A DNA stretch of 64,000 bases, taken from positions 1-64,000 of the forward strand of contig NZ_AGFG01000039.1 in assembly GCF_000226255.1 (NCBI RefSeq), given 5' to 3'. The notes below the pieces were generated by a model that worked only from the letters and a program-made list of their open reading frames with translations, searched no databases and had not been told where the DNA came from. This DNA comes from Desulfovibrio sp. A2. GTDB taxonomy: Bacteria > Desulfobacterota > Desulfovibrionia > Desulfovibrionales > Desulfovibrionaceae. Position numbers and translations under genes: made by a program. Shown piece after piece: positions 46,785 through 56,238 of this stretch (the first letter of the stretch is position 1; each line of letters starts with the position of its first letter).

Positions 46785-48125
46785 ATGATCGCCACGACCA
46801 CGGCGCGCGCAGCCTCCCCCTCGCCCGCCGAACCGCATAGCCACACCCCTTCCGCCGCCCGTCCAGCGGCGCATGGCGGCACGCCCGCCCGCGAAAAGGG
46901 ACGCCCCCCGGCGCCTGGCCTGGCCATTGCCGACGTGTTCACCCTGTTCCAGCCGCTGGTTTCCGTGCGCCGCAACGCGGTTGTGGGCATGGAGGCATTG
47001 AGCCGGGGCCGGGTGCCCGGCGGCGCGGTGATGCCCCCGGACATCATGTTTTCCACGGCAGCCGCCAACGGCGGCGCGCTGGAACTGGACCGCCTGTGCC
47101 GCGAGCGGGCCTTTGCCGCCTTTGCGCCGTTGGTGCGCCGCAGGCCGGAACTCCTGCTGTTCGTGAACATCGACACCGCCGTGCTGCGGCGCGGGGTGGT
47201 GGGGTCCGGGCACATCCAGCGGCTGGCCGAGTCCACGGGCATAAGCCCCAACAACGTGGTGTTGGAAATCGTGGAGTCGCAGGTGGACGACACCGACGCG
47301 CTGATGGATTTCGCCGCGCGCCACCGCAAGCTGGGCTTCCTGGTGGCCCTGGACGACGTGGGGGCGGGGCATTCCAACCTCGAGCGCATCGCCGCGCTGA
47401 AGCCCGACGTGCTCAAGCTGGACCGTTCGCTGGTGTCCGGCCTGCCCGATTCGTTCCACCGCCAGGAGGTGGTGCGGGCGCTGGTGGGCCTTGCCCGGCG
47501 CATCGGGGCCATGACCGTGGCCGAGGGCGTGGAGCACGAGGCCGAGGCCGCCCTGCTGATGGACCTGGGGGCCGACGTGATGCAGGGCTTTCTGTTCGCG
47601 CATCCCTCGCCAGAAGGGGCGGTGGCCGAAGGCGGCACGGCCATGCACAACGTGGCCCGCGCCTATGCGCTGCTCACCCTGGCCCAGGTGGAGGAAGAGG
47701 AACGCCGCGTGGCCACCCTGCGCAGTGCCGTGCACCGCCTGCGCGAGGACCTGCACCGCGCCCGCCCCGGCGATTTCGACGGGATACTGGCTGGATACCT
47801 GAACGCGGAATCGACCCTGGAATGCCTGTACGTGCTCGACGCCTCGGGTCGGCAGATATCGGACACGGTGTGCAACCCCTACCGGCTTTCGGCCAGCAGG
47901 CGCTTCATCTACCAGCCCGCCCGGCGCGGCACGGACCATTCGCTGAAGGAATATTTTCTGCCCATGCGCAGCGGCATAGAGGAATGCCTGACCGCCCCGT
48001 ACATTTCGCGGGCCTCGGGCAACCTGTGCGTGACCCTGGCGGTGCGCTTTACCGATGCCTCTGGCGCGCCCCACGTACTGTGCGCCGACGCGGGCCGCCC
48101 CGACCGCAGGCGGCGCGGGGCGTAG
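46785..48125 (+). CDS. EAL-domain c-di-GMP phosphodiesterase with C-terminal sensor-like domain
   Basis: 446 residues, no membrane segment. A disordered start (1-45) is followed by an EAL domain (about 48-285). Key residues look intact: GMEALSRG, FVNID (Asn), EIVES, DDVGAG (the DD pair; loop 6 differs slightly from DDFGTG), KLDRSLV (Lys) and AEGVE. Activity is therefore plausible. After a helical linker, residues about 340-435 (LECLYVLDASGRQISDTVCNP ... LCVTLAVRF) resemble a PDC/Cache-type fold that may sense a ligand. The gene stands alone. Confidence 0.87.
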   Translation: MIATTTARAASPSPAEPHSHTPSAARPAAHGGTPAREKGRPPAPGLAIADVFTLFQPLVSVRRNAVVGMEALSRGRVPGGAVMPPDIMFSTAAANGGALELDRLCRERAFAAFAPLVRRRPELLLFVNIDTAVLRRGVVGSGHIQRLAESTGISPNNVVLEIVESQVDDTDALMDFAARHRKLGFLVALDDVGAGHSNLERIAALKPDVLKLDRSLVSGLPDSFHRQEVVRALVGLARRIGAMTVAEGVEHEAEAALLMDLGADVMQGFLFAHPSPEGAVAEGGTAMHNVARAYALLTLAQVEEEERRVATLRSAVHRLREDLHRARPGDFDGILAGYLNAESTLECLYVLDASGRQISDTVCNPYRLSASRRFIYQPARRGTDHSLKEYFLPMRSGIEECLTAPYISRASGNLCVTLAVRFTDASGAPHVLCADAGRPDRRRRGA

Positions 48126-48429
48126 CCCCGGCGGCCCGGCCTCCCTCCCGCCGGACTGACGGCCCACCGGCCATGCGGGGCACCCGGCCATGGTTCCTTT
48201 CCCTTCCCTCCACGCGCAAGGCCGCCCCCCCGGAACCCCGGAGGGCGGCCTTGCCATATGCGCGCGGCAGGCGGCATGACGGCTGAGAACCGCAAACCGC
48301 CCCGTGAACGAGCGCGATTGCACGCCATGGGGCGTGGCGCACGCGAATCGGCACGGTGCACGGCAACACCGGCCCGCAAGAAAGAGGAAAATACGGGGGG
48401 AGTAGGACGAAATCGCGCGGCCGGGGCCG
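48126..48429. other. Intergenic region between convergent EAL and DHH genes
   Basis: 304 bp. Apart from the hairpin at 48218-48252 nothing was recognised. Confidence 0.45.
48218..48252. terminator. Hairpin terminator between convergent genes
   Basis: AAGGCCGCCC and GGGCGGCCTT arms around 15 nt, with short T-runs at both ends; usable in both directions. Confidence 0.65.
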
Positions 48430-49659
48430 TTACTTGGCGCCCGTCACCACGGGCGCGTCCGGTGCGACTGCCGCAACGGGCGCATCAGACACACCGGGCG
48501 CACCGGCGGGGGGTGCGGCCGTGCCCACGGGCAGTGCCTTGACCGGGGCCTTCTGGGCGGGTTGCGGGGCAGCCTCGGCGTCCGGCTTGACGTCCGGCTT
48601 GACGTCCGGCTTGACGTCCGGCTTATCCACGGCCTTGGCGTCTGCTTTGGCGTCCGGCTTCGCCTCGGGCTTCACCTTGGCCCGCTTGCGGGGGGCCAGC
48701 AGCCGCTTGTAGATGAAGAACTCCACGTTGCGGCCTTCGGCGGTGGACAGGGGAATCTCGGCGCGGGCCATGGCCCGGTGCCCCCCGGCCGAGCCCACGT
48801 CGCCGAACTGGAGATTGGCGTACCGGCCAAGGTCGCGCCCCATGCCGTCGCCGCGCAGGATGACCACGATGGTATCCCCGTACACCCCGCACACCGCCGC
48901 CCAGCGGATTTCGTGCACCCGCATGAAGAAGTCGGCGATGACCACCAGGATGTCCGGGTTTTCCACCTCGCCCACGTACACGTACTGGCCGGTGCCCAGC
49001 TTGTGCATGCTGATGAACGCGCGAGAGAAGTAGTCCAGCCAGTGCAGCCGAAATTCACTGCGCACGATGCGCGACAGCAGGGCGTGATCCGCGAACTTGC
49101 TCAGATAGCGGTAGGCGCGCATGTCCACGTCGCAGAAGGCGCGCTCGAAGCTGGCGGTGTCGGTCTTGATGCCGAACTGCAACGCCGTGGCCAGCAGCTT
49201 TCCGGGCCGGATGCCGAGATTGTACAGGTACTCGGTCATGACGGTGGAGGTGGCCCCGTAGTCGTTGCGGATCTCCTTGAAGTCGGCCACCACCGGGTGT
49301 TCCTCGCTGAGGGGGTGGTGGTCGATGACCAGGGAGAAGTGCAGGTCCTTGAAGGAAGGGTGGTGGTGGGGCTGCGAATCGACCACGGCGAAACGGTCGA
49401 ACTGGGCGGCCAGCGTGGGGGTAAGCTTGACCATGGGGATGCGCAGGTAGCGGGCCATGGCCAAGTTGTCGGGCCGGGTGATCTCGTTGACGCGGGCGAT
49501 GGCCACGTCGTCCACGCGGTGGATCATGATGCGTTTCAGCGCCAGGGCCGAGGCCATGGCGTCCGGGTCCGCGTTGATCACGATGAGCCAGCGTTCGGCG
49601 CGGTCGAGCAGCTCCAGCAGATGGGTGAGCTTTGTCTCCAGCTTCCTGAAGTAACTCAT
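48430..49659 (-). CDS. DHH-family phosphoesterase (NrnA/GdpP-like core)
   Basis: 409 residues. The DHH domain motifs are present: NADPDAMASALAL, VVDSQPHHH and VIDHHPLSEE; a DHHA1-type end (GDVGSAGGHRAMARAEIPL, about 285-305) carries the GGHR substrate motif. This suits Mn2+-dependent hydrolysis of short RNA, pAp or cyclic dinucleotides. The last 80 residues are a Lys/Pro/Ala-rich tail containing a KPDV repeat. The ATG at 49659 follows GAGAGGAAACC; the longer upstream frame is Arg/Gly-rich and rejected. No cyclase is adjacent. Confidence 0.87.
   Translation of the reverse strand: MSYFRKLETKLTHLLELLDRAERWLIVINADPDAMASALALKRIMIHRVDDVAIARVNEITRPDNLAMARYLRIPMVKLTPTLAAQFDRFAVVDSQPHHHPSFKDLHFSLVIDHHPLSEEHPVVADFKEIRNDYGATSTVMTEYLYNLGIRPGKLLATALQFGIKTDTASFERAFCDVDMRAYRYLSKFADHALLSRIVRSEFRLHWLDYFSRAFISMHKLGTGQYVYVGEVENPDILVVIADFFMRVHEIRWAAVCGVYGDTIVVILRGDGMGRDLGRYANLQFGDVGSAGGHRAMARAEIPLSTAEGRNVEFFIYKRLLAPRKRAKVKPEAKPDAKADAKAVDKPDVKPDVKPDVKPDAEAAPQPAQKAPVKALPVGTAAPPAGAPGVSDAPVAAVAPDAPVVTGAK
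48579..48624. repeat. 12-bp tandem repeat in the DHH gene tail
   Basis: TCCGGCTTGACG is repeated about four times, encoding KPDV units in the C-terminal tail. The length is a multiple of three, so copy changes keep frame. Confidence 0.85.
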
Positions 49660-49814
49660 GGTTTCCTCTCGGCCCCGGCCACATATGCGTCCGCCGCGCT
49701 GCGACGCGCGGCGCTGTGTCCTGTTGCGAAATCCTGCTGAAGGTTGTCGCCGCCGCCCGACTATCCGGGCGGTTCCGGCACTTCCGGCATCCCCTTCACC
49801 GGTGGGTCTTCCGA

Positions 49815-50624
49815 CTACCCGGCGGCCAGCAGGCGGTCCAGCACCGGCAGCGAGGCCAGCACCCCGTCCCAGGCGAACACCTCCACCGTCAGCACCGCAT
49901 CCGGCGGCAGGGCGGGCAACACCCGTGCGGCCCATGCCGCCTCGGGGGGCGTCAGCTCCGTGAGGGGACGGTGACGGTCCATGCCGCCCGGTGCGTGCAC
50001 GTGCGCCATGCGCACCCGCGCCAGCAGCGCGGCGGATGCGGGCAGCCTATGTTGACCGTAGGTCAGGACATGGCCCATGTCCAGACACACATTGCAGTTT
50101 CCGTCGGCGATGGCCGGAATCAGGTCCACCAGATCCTGCCCGGCGATGTTTTCCAGCAGCAGATCGGCCGGGTTCCGGCCGTGGCGCGCCCATTCGTCCA
50201 GAAACACGCCCAGCAGCCGGGCCGGGCCGGACGGACCGGCAAAACCCGCCGCATGGGCCTGCTCCGGCGTGGGCGGGTGCAGCACCGCGCGCCGCGCGCC
50301 CAGAAAGGCCGCCCTGTCCATCAGCAGGGCACAGACGCGCGCCGCGCCCGTGCCGGGCGCGCCATGCGGGCCGTGGCCCCACGCAAGGTCCACCGGAAGG
50401 TGGGCGTGCCAGGACAGGGGCAGCCCGGCAAGGGCCGGGGGCAGATCGGCATCGGTGTAGGCAAGGCAGGCTTCGGCCTCGAACAGGCACAGCCCCACCT
50501 CGTGCACTTTCTCCGAAAGAAATGCGCAATTATCATGGACGTTGCCGGAAATGACCCACGAGGGGGCCGCCACGGTTCTGGACAGAAGCCGAGGCGATGC
50601 GGTAAGGGCCTGCGAAACGTGCAT
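49815..50624 (-). CDS. AP-endonuclease-2-like TIM barrel; candidate cobamide-remodelling phosphodiesterase CbiR
   Basis: 269 residues. Seen: N-terminal APSWVISGNVHDNCAFLSEK, then VGLCLFEAE, SWHAHLPVDL, AVLHPP, LLLENIAGQDL, VCLDMGHVLTYG, MAHVHAPGG, VEVFAW. These are the metal-ligand strands of the xylose-isomerase/AP-endonuclease-2 fold. The overall pattern, with the early xSGNVxDNxxFL stretch, recalls CbiR, which opens cobamides for remodelling and suits a corrinoid-using anaerobe; this assignment is from memory of the family, not a search. The start at 50624 lacks a strong ribosome site. Confidence 0.6.
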   Translation of the reverse strand: MHVSQALTASPRLLSRTVAAPSWVISGNVHDNCAFLSEKVHEVGLCLFEAEACLAYTDADLPPALAGLPLSWHAHLPVDLAWGHGPHGAPGTGAARVCALLMDRAAFLGARRAVLHPPTPEQAHAAGFAGPSGPARLLGVFLDEWARHGRNPADLLLENIAGQDLVDLIPAIADGNCNVCLDMGHVLTYGQHRLPASAALLARVRMAHVHAPGGMDRHRPLTELTPPEAAWAARVLPALPPDAVLTVEVFAWDGVLASLPVLDRLLAAG

Positions 50625-50867
50625 ACCGTTCCGGTTACGGGCTTTCCGCCCGCCGGGCAAGCGCGGCCCGGCAAAAATGTGCCGCCCGCGCCCGCCGGAA
50701 CGCCGGTTTCCCGCCGTCCGTCAGTGTCCGCCCACGTTCGGCAGACGCGCCCCTTCCGCAAGGTGCCGTCACCATGGACCACGGCCCGCCACGGCATGCG
50801 GCATGCACGGCATACGTCGTTCCCCCGTCAGACTTCGGTTGACCACGACGGGGAACAGGAGACCTGG

Positions 50868-51017
50868 ATGCGCCACGTGAAGCACTTTCTGCAGCACCGT
50901 TTCAACCCCCTGCACGTCTACTGTCGCCTGCGCGACGCGGGCCTCAGCCCCCGCGCGGCGGGCCGGGTGTCCGGCCTGTACGAGCGCTACGTGTACAGGG
51001 TGTGCTGTCCGCTGTAG
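50868..51017 (+). CDS. 49-aa small basic protein
   Basis: MRHVKHFLQHRFNPLHVYCR is its first part; the rest continues with LRDAGLSPRAAGR and ends in VYRVCCPL. It is basic, His/Arg-rich and predicted helical, with no membrane segment. AACAGGAGACCTGG lies directly ahead of the ATG, an excellent ribosome site, which is the main reason for believing it. No function is recognised. A hairpin terminator follows about 100 bp downstream. Confidence 0.6.
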   Translation: MRHVKHFLQHRFNPLHVYCRLRDAGLSPRAAGRVSGLYERYVYRVCCPL

Positions 51018-51116
51018 CCTCCGCCCCCGCCCCCGCGCCCGGCCAGCTTTACGCATGCCGGGCCACGCGCGACGGCGCACCGTCCGCTACGCCTTCCCCT
51101 TCCCCGAAAAAACACC

Positions 51117-51139
51117 ACGGCCCGGCATGACCGGGCCGT
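51117..51139. terminator. Bidirectional terminator
   Basis: ACGGCCCGG and CCGGGCCGT arms around CATGA. On the minus strand it is followed by GGTGTTTTTTC, ending the helicase gene; on the plus strand by TTTCC. Confidence 0.78.
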
Positions 51140-51242
51140 TTCCGTTCTGCGTTTTTGGGAAGGGGTGCACCCCGGCGCGGACGCCAAGGCCTGCGCGCCC
51201 CGGAAAACCGAAGCACCGCGCAGCGGCACGGGCCTGCCGGGC

Positions 51243-54200
51243 CTACATCAACGGCAGCTGCCGCTCCTTGCGCTTCTGGTGCTGCACCAGCATGGAGCGG
51301 CGCAACCCCTCCAGCGGCACGTCGTCCAGGAAGCGCGACGGCTTCAGGCGCAGTTCGCGGCCGTACAGCTGGCGGCGCGCGGCGCAGCTCAGGAACAGCC
51401 CCTCGGAGGCGCGGGTCATGCCCACGTAGAGCAGGCGGCGTTCCTCGTCCACGTCGCTGCGCGCCTCCGGGTCGGGCTTGCCGGTCAGGGTGCCCGCCCC
51501 GGCAAAGGGCATGATGCCGTCCTCCAGCGCGGGCAGGAACACCGCGCGGAACTCCAGGCCCTTGGCCGCATGCAGGCTCATGATCTGCACCTTCTCGCTG
51601 CCGCGCCGCACCAGCTCCAGTTCGCTTTGCAGGCTGATCCAATTCATCAGCCCGGCCCAGCCGCCGTGGGTATCGTAGGCGCGGGACAGCGCCCGGAAGG
51701 CCGAGGACTGCCAGAACAGATCGTCGAAGGGCGGGGTTTCGCGCAGGTAGGCGGCCACGCCCAGCGGACCCCTGGCCAGCACCTTGGGCGGGCAGTCCAC
51801 CTCGGACGGCGTGCCGCGCGCGGGAATTTCCGCGTCGGGCCGCAGGGGGGCCTCGCCGCAGTCCGGCAGGCCGGAAACGGCAGCGCCAGAATCCTCGGCA
51901 TCGTCACCTTCCCCCTCGTGCGTAAGGGACGCACGCAACTGCGCCGCCGTCAGCCCCAGCCGGTCGGCCAGCGAGGGATGTACCCCCTCCGCCGCCAGAC
52001 GGCGATGGCTGAGCCCGGCGGGCAGCGCAGGACCGCCGGATGCGCCCTGCGGCGACGTGGACCCGATGCCCAGCATGCGCCCGGCCGCGCCCAGGATGAG
52101 CGCCACGCGCTGGTCGGTCCAGAAGGCTTCGGCCTCGGGCACGGCGCAGGGCACGCCGAAGCGGGTCAGGGTGCGCTGCAACTGGGGAATCAGCGACTTC
52201 ACGCGCACCAGCACCGCGATGTCGCCGGGGCTGAACCCGCCCTCGTCCAGCACCGTGGCCCGGCGCGAACGGCCGTGCCCGGCATCCAGCAGCGAATGGC
52301 TGGTGGACCCGATGAGCCCGCGAATCTGCTCGCCGATCCAGGCCGCCTCGCCTTCCGCCGTGGGGGCCTCGAACAGGTGCAGTTCGCCGGGCAGGTCGCG
52401 CGCGGCGCGCAGCAGGCCGCAGGCCGAGCGCCCCCGCATCAGCCCCCCCGCGAAGTCGAGGATGCGGGCCGAGGAGCGGTAGTTTTCCTCCAGCGCCACC
52501 ACGGAAAGGTCGGGCCACGCTTCGCGCAGGAAGGCGGCCACGTCGCCGTGCGCCCCCCGGAAGCCGTAGATCGACTGGTCCGGGTCGCCGATGCCGAAGA
52601 ATCCCGCGCCGCCGTGCGGGGCCAGCGCCCGTACCAGGGTGAGCTGAAGCGGCGAAAGGTCCTGGATCTCGTCCACCAGCACGTGCCGCCACGGGCTGGC
52701 GTAGATGTTGTTCTGCATCTGATCCAGCCAGAATTCCAGCAGATCGGTGTAGTCGGCCAGGTTCCACGCCGCCTTCTGCTCGGTGTAGCGGGTCAGCAGG
52801 GGGGCATGCTCCACCAGGCACGAGCGCATCTTCTCGCGGCACACCCCGATGGCTTCCCACGCCTCGCGCAGGCGCTGGGCGGGTTCGTCGGGGTTGGCCT
52901 CGGCGAACACGCGGCGGGCCGCCTCTTCCGAAAGCAGCACCGGGGGCGTGGGCGTGGCCCGGTGCCAGTACTCGAAGGCGAGAGCGTGCAGGGTGTCCGT
53001 GCGCGGCAGGGGGGCGTCCTCGCCAAGGGCGGTCGCCAGGCGCTCGTCCATTTCCGCCGCCGCGCGGCGGGTGAAGGTGACGGCCAGGATGCGCCGGGCG
53101 TCGATGCCCGTTTCCGCCAGGTGCAGCACCCGGCCGACGAGCGTGCGGGTCTTGCCCGTGCCGGGACCGGCCAGCACCAGCACCGGCTGCGGACCTGCGG
53201 TCAGGGCGCGGCGCTGGGCTGGGTTGAAGCGCATGGATGCGCCCTCCGGCGGGCGGGGCGCGCTGAGCGCGGCAAAGGCGGGCGGCGGGGGGCCGTCGTC
53301 GCCGTCCGAAAGATCGGGGGCGTCAATGGAGCCGGGCGCGGGCGCGGGAGAAAATTCGAATTCAGGCTCCCCGGCGGGGCTGGATGCCGAGCCCGATACC
53401 GAACCGGACGCCGTGCCGGGCACCGGAGCGGAGGCCCTGCGCCCCTCCCCGGCCGCCATGGGGCCAGTCTGACCAGCTTGGCCAGCCTGACCAGACGGGC
53501 CGGAAAGGGCGTCCAGCAGCGAGGGGCGGTCCGCCCCCTTGGCCTTCTTGCCCTTGCCCGTGGCGCTGACGGCGGCCTTCCCGCCTTCCGCGCGCGGGGC
53601 GGCGGTCACGCCCATGCCCTCCAGCAGGGGCAGGCCGCCCACCACCGAACGGCGCTGGATGGAGGCGCGCTCCTTGTCCGTGAACACGCGCACCACGCCG
53701 TATTCGCCGTCATAGCCGGACTGGCGCAGCACTTCGCGCCGCCGCATGCGGGCAATGCCTTCGCCCAGCGGCTCCCAGAACCGCGACAGCTCGACCTCCG
53801 GCACGTCCTGCAAAATGTTCAGTTCCGAGCCGAACCGGGCCACGCAGCGGGCGTGCTGCTCGGCCACCTTGCGGCTCTTGGCCCCCACGCCCAGCAACTC
53901 GCCCAGAATTTCCGGCAGCGGGATGAGCGAAAGATACCCCTGCTGCCCCGGCGACTGGATGGGGGTTTCGCGGTCAGCCAATTCCACCACCCGGTGCAGC
54001 ACGCCCACGGTCACCGGCTTGCCGCACACCGGGCACAGGCCGCCACGGGCGCGGGTTTCGCGCGGCTCCATGACCACGCCGCACTTGCGGTGGCCGTCCA
54101 GGTGGTATTTGCCTTCCTCGGGAAAGAACTCCAGCGTGCCCAGAAACCGCCCGCCGATGCCCTGCCCTTTCAGACTGCGCAGGATGCTTTCGTAGCCGAT

Positions 54201-54932
54201 CTCGCCGGAAAACAGGTTGGCCTCGCGCCCCAGGTTTTCGCCGGAGTGGGCGTCGGAGTTGGAGATGAGCGCGAAGCGGTCCAGTTCGCTCCACAGCCAG
54301 TTCATTTCCGGGTCTGACGACAGGCCCGTTTCCATGGCGAAGATTTCGGACGACAGGTCGCCGAAGCATTCCGCCACCGAGTCGAAGCCCGATTTCGAGC
54401 CGAACAGGGCGAACCACGGCGTCCAGATGTGCGCGGGCACCAGAAAGGCCTGAGGGTGCGTTTCCAGCACCATTTCCAGCAGGTTGCGCGAGTCCAGGCC
54501 AAGGATGGGCCGCCCGTCGGACTCGATGTTGCCCACCTCCGCCAGGCGGCGGGACAGGCGGTCGGCGGCGTCCATGTCGGGCACGTAGACAAGGTTGTGC
54601 ACCTTGCGCACCTTACCGCCGCGCTTGTAGATGCTGCTGATTTCGGCCTGGAGCATGAACAGGGTGCGCCCGGCCAGGGGCTTGCCCGCGTATTCCGGCA
54701 GTTCGGCGTCCAGCCCGCGCGGGTCCCGCAGGCGGTACAGGCCGCTGGCCTCGTCCAGCACCAGTTGCTCGGCCAGTTCCGCCCGCCACTTGGGGTGCGT
54801 GAAGTCGCCGGTGCCGAGCACGTCCAGCCCCTTCACCCGCGCCCACGCGGCCAGATGGCGGGCGTTGAGCCGCCCGCTGGTGGCGCGCGAAAATCGGGAG
54901 TGGATGTGCAGGTCGGCCCGGAACTGTTGCAT
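51243..54932 (-). CDS. EndoQ-like PHP nuclease fused to UvrD/PcrA-type helicase
   Basis: 1229 residues. Residues 1 to about 420 match the PHP-fold endonuclease Q family: ADLHIHSRFS, GTGDFTHPKW, EISSIYKRGGKVRKVHN, VPAHIWTPWFALFG, ISNSDAHSGENLGREAN, and a zinc-binding CGVVMEP ... CPVCGK pair. A Lys/Ala/Gly-rich linker (about 430-575) leads to a complete SF1A helicase: AGPGTGKTRT (Walker A, about 590), LVDEIQDLSP, GIGDPDQSIYGFRG, LEENYRS, MSLHAAKGLEF and LYVGMTRA. It would nick at deaminated bases and unwind from the nick (inference). ATG 54932 follows CAGGAGCCCGCCCG. Confidence 0.88.
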   Translation of the reverse strand: MQQFRADLHIHSRFSRATSGRLNARHLAAWARVKGLDVLGTGDFTHPKWRAELAEQLVLDEASGLYRLRDPRGLDAELPEYAGKPLAGRTLFMLQAEISSIYKRGGKVRKVHNLVYVPDMDAADRLSRRLAEVGNIESDGRPILGLDSRNLLEMVLETHPQAFLVPAHIWTPWFALFGSKSGFDSVAECFGDLSSEIFAMETGLSSDPEMNWLWSELDRFALISNSDAHSGENLGREANLFSGEIGYESILRSLKGQGIGGRFLGTLEFFPEEGKYHLDGHRKCGVVMEPRETRARGGLCPVCGKPVTVGVLHRVVELADRETPIQSPGQQGYLSLIPLPEILGELLGVGAKSRKVAEQHARCVARFGSELNILQDVPEVELSRFWEPLGEGIARMRRREVLRQSGYDGEYGVVRVFTDKERASIQRRSVVGGLPLLEGMGVTAAPRAEGGKAAVSATGKGKKAKGADRPSLLDALSGPSGQAGQAGQTGPMAAGEGRRASAPVPGTASGSVSGSASSPAGEPEFEFSPAPAPGSIDAPDLSDGDDGPPPPAFAALSAPRPPEGASMRFNPAQRRALTAGPQPVLVLAGPGTGKTRTLVGRVLHLAETGIDARRILAVTFTRRAAAEMDERLATALGEDAPLPRTDTLHALAFEYWHRATPTPPVLLSEEAARRVFAEANPDEPAQRLREAWEAIGVCREKMRSCLVEHAPLLTRYTEQKAAWNLADYTDLLEFWLDQMQNNIYASPWRHVLVDEIQDLSPLQLTLVRALAPHGGAGFFGIGDPDQSIYGFRGAHGDVAAFLREAWPDLSVVALEENYRSSARILDFAGGLMRGRSACGLLRAARDLPGELHLFEAPTAEGEAAWIGEQIRGLIGSTSHSLLDAGHGRSRRATVLDEGGFSPGDIAVLVRVKSLIPQLQRTLTRFGVPCAVPEAEAFWTDQRVALILGAAGRMLGIGSTSPQGASGGPALPAGLSHRRLAAEGVHPSLADRLGLTAAQLRASLTHEGEGDDAEDSGAAVSGLPDCGEAPLRPDAEIPARGTPSEVDCPPKVLARGPLGVAAYLRETPPFDDLFWQSSAFRALSRAYDTHGGWAGLMNWISLQSELELVRRGSEKVQIMSLHAAKGLEFRAVFLPALEDGIMPFAGAGTLTGKPDPEARSDVDEERRLLYVGMTRASEGLFLSCAARRQLYGRELRLKPSRFLDDVPLEGLRRSMLVQHQKRKERQLPLM

Positions 54933-55265
54933 CGGGCGGGCTCCTGTGGGGCTGGCCGGACGGGACGGGCGGCGCGAAAAGGGCCGCCTTGTCCGGCTGG
55001 TGTGCTGCGGGCCTGGTTGCGCCGGGGCAATACCCTGGTCCGCGAACGATGGACCGCGAGAAGGCCGGGGATTGCGTGGCGGACCCCGCCGCACGAATCC
55101 GGCCCGTGACCTTTTGTCTATCAAAATAGACTAGCTTGGCAAATGGGTTGGCGAACAGGGCTACCCCGCCCCATTGCCAGTTGGTTACCAGTCCGGGCCG
55201 ACCCGGTTGCCAGCCGGGTTGTCGACCCGGTTGTCAACGGGGCACCGCCCGGATAGCCTGCCCCC
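54933..55265. other. Divergent intergenic region with short repeats
   Basis: No gene. Bases 55190-55245 contain three near-copies of GACCCGGTTG in direct and inverted arrangement. No clear promoter was identified. Confidence 0.5.
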
Positions 55266-56204
55266 ATGACCAACCCTGCCGCAGAACCCCGCCCGGACGC
55301 CATGCAGCCTGCCCCGAAGATGGGCGAACCCGTCATGCTGCCCGACGCCATCCTTCAGGCCCGCGCCCTGTTCCCGCGCGGTCTGGCCCAGCCGGAAGGC
55401 AGCTTCCGCTTTTCCGTGGACGCCCTGCTGCTGGCGGCATTCGCGGGGGAAGGGGTGGCAGCAAGGAAAGGAAAGACTCGCGACGGGGGGCCAATTGCCC
55501 CTGATGCGCGGGCCATGCCGGGTCACGACAAGCCGCTGGCCTTCGCGGACCTGGGCGCCGGGTGCGGCGTGGTGGGGCTGGCCCTGCTGCTGGCGCATCC
55601 GGGTCTGACACGTTGGGGCCTGACGGGCACGGGCATCGAGATCGACGGGCTGCTCGCGGACGCCGCGCGGGATAACGCTGCGCGGCTGGGGCTGACGGAA
55701 CGCTTCCGGGTGCTGCGGGCCGACCTTGCCGCTCCCGACATGTCCGCCTTCGACGCCCTGCCCCCGGCCGGGTCCATGGACCTGGTGGTGGCCAACCCGC
55801 CCTACCGTCGGCACGGCTCGGGACGCCCCTCGCCCAGCAGCCAGCGCACCCGCGCCCTGTTCGAGGCCCCCGTCACGCTGCCCGCCTTCGCGGGGGCTGC
55901 GGCGCGCCTGCTGCGCGCCCGAGGCCGCAGTTGCTGGGTATACGGGCCGGACCGCCTGCCCGATCTGTTGCAGGAACTGCGCGCAGCGGGACTGGAACCC
56001 AAGCGAATGCGCTGCGTCCATTCCCGTGCCGACGGACCGGCCACGCTGGTGCTGGTGGAGGCCCGCCGCGCGGGCAGGCCCGGCCTTGCGGTGGAGCCGC
56101 CGCTGGCCCTCCACGCAGGCGAAGGGGCGGCCACGGCCCTCACCGACGAGGCGCTGGCCTTCTGCCCCCTGCTGGCGTGCAACGCCGGGGGGCATGGACG
56201 GTAG
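55266..56204 (+). CDS. TrmN6-like N6-adenine methyltransferase
   Basis: 312 residues. A Rossmann methyltransferase with motif I FADLGAGCGVVGLALLLA (about residue 92) and the N6-adenine motif VVANPPYRRHG (about residue 175). The N-terminal FRFSVDALLLAAFA segment is the hallmark of the tRNA1(Val) A37 methyltransferase family (TrmN6/YfiC), so a tRNA target is likely. The region 55-80 is a non-conserved insertion. The stop is followed 34 bp later by the convergent CLC gene. Confidence 0.8.
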   Translation: MTNPAAEPRPDAMQPAPKMGEPVMLPDAILQARALFPRGLAQPEGSFRFSVDALLLAAFAGEGVAARKGKTRDGGPIAPDARAMPGHDKPLAFADLGAGCGVVGLALLLAHPGLTRWGLTGTGIEIDGLLADAARDNAARLGLTERFRVLRADLAAPDMSAFDALPPAGSMDLVVANPPYRRHGSGRPSPSSQRTRALFEAPVTLPAFAGAAARLLRARGRSCWVYGPDRLPDLLQELRAAGLEPKRMRCVHSRADGPATLVLVEARRAGRPGLAVEPPLALHAGEGAATALTDEALAFCPLLACNAGGHGR

Positions 56205-56238
56205 GCTGGCCCGCAGGCGGGGTCGACAGGACAGCTTC

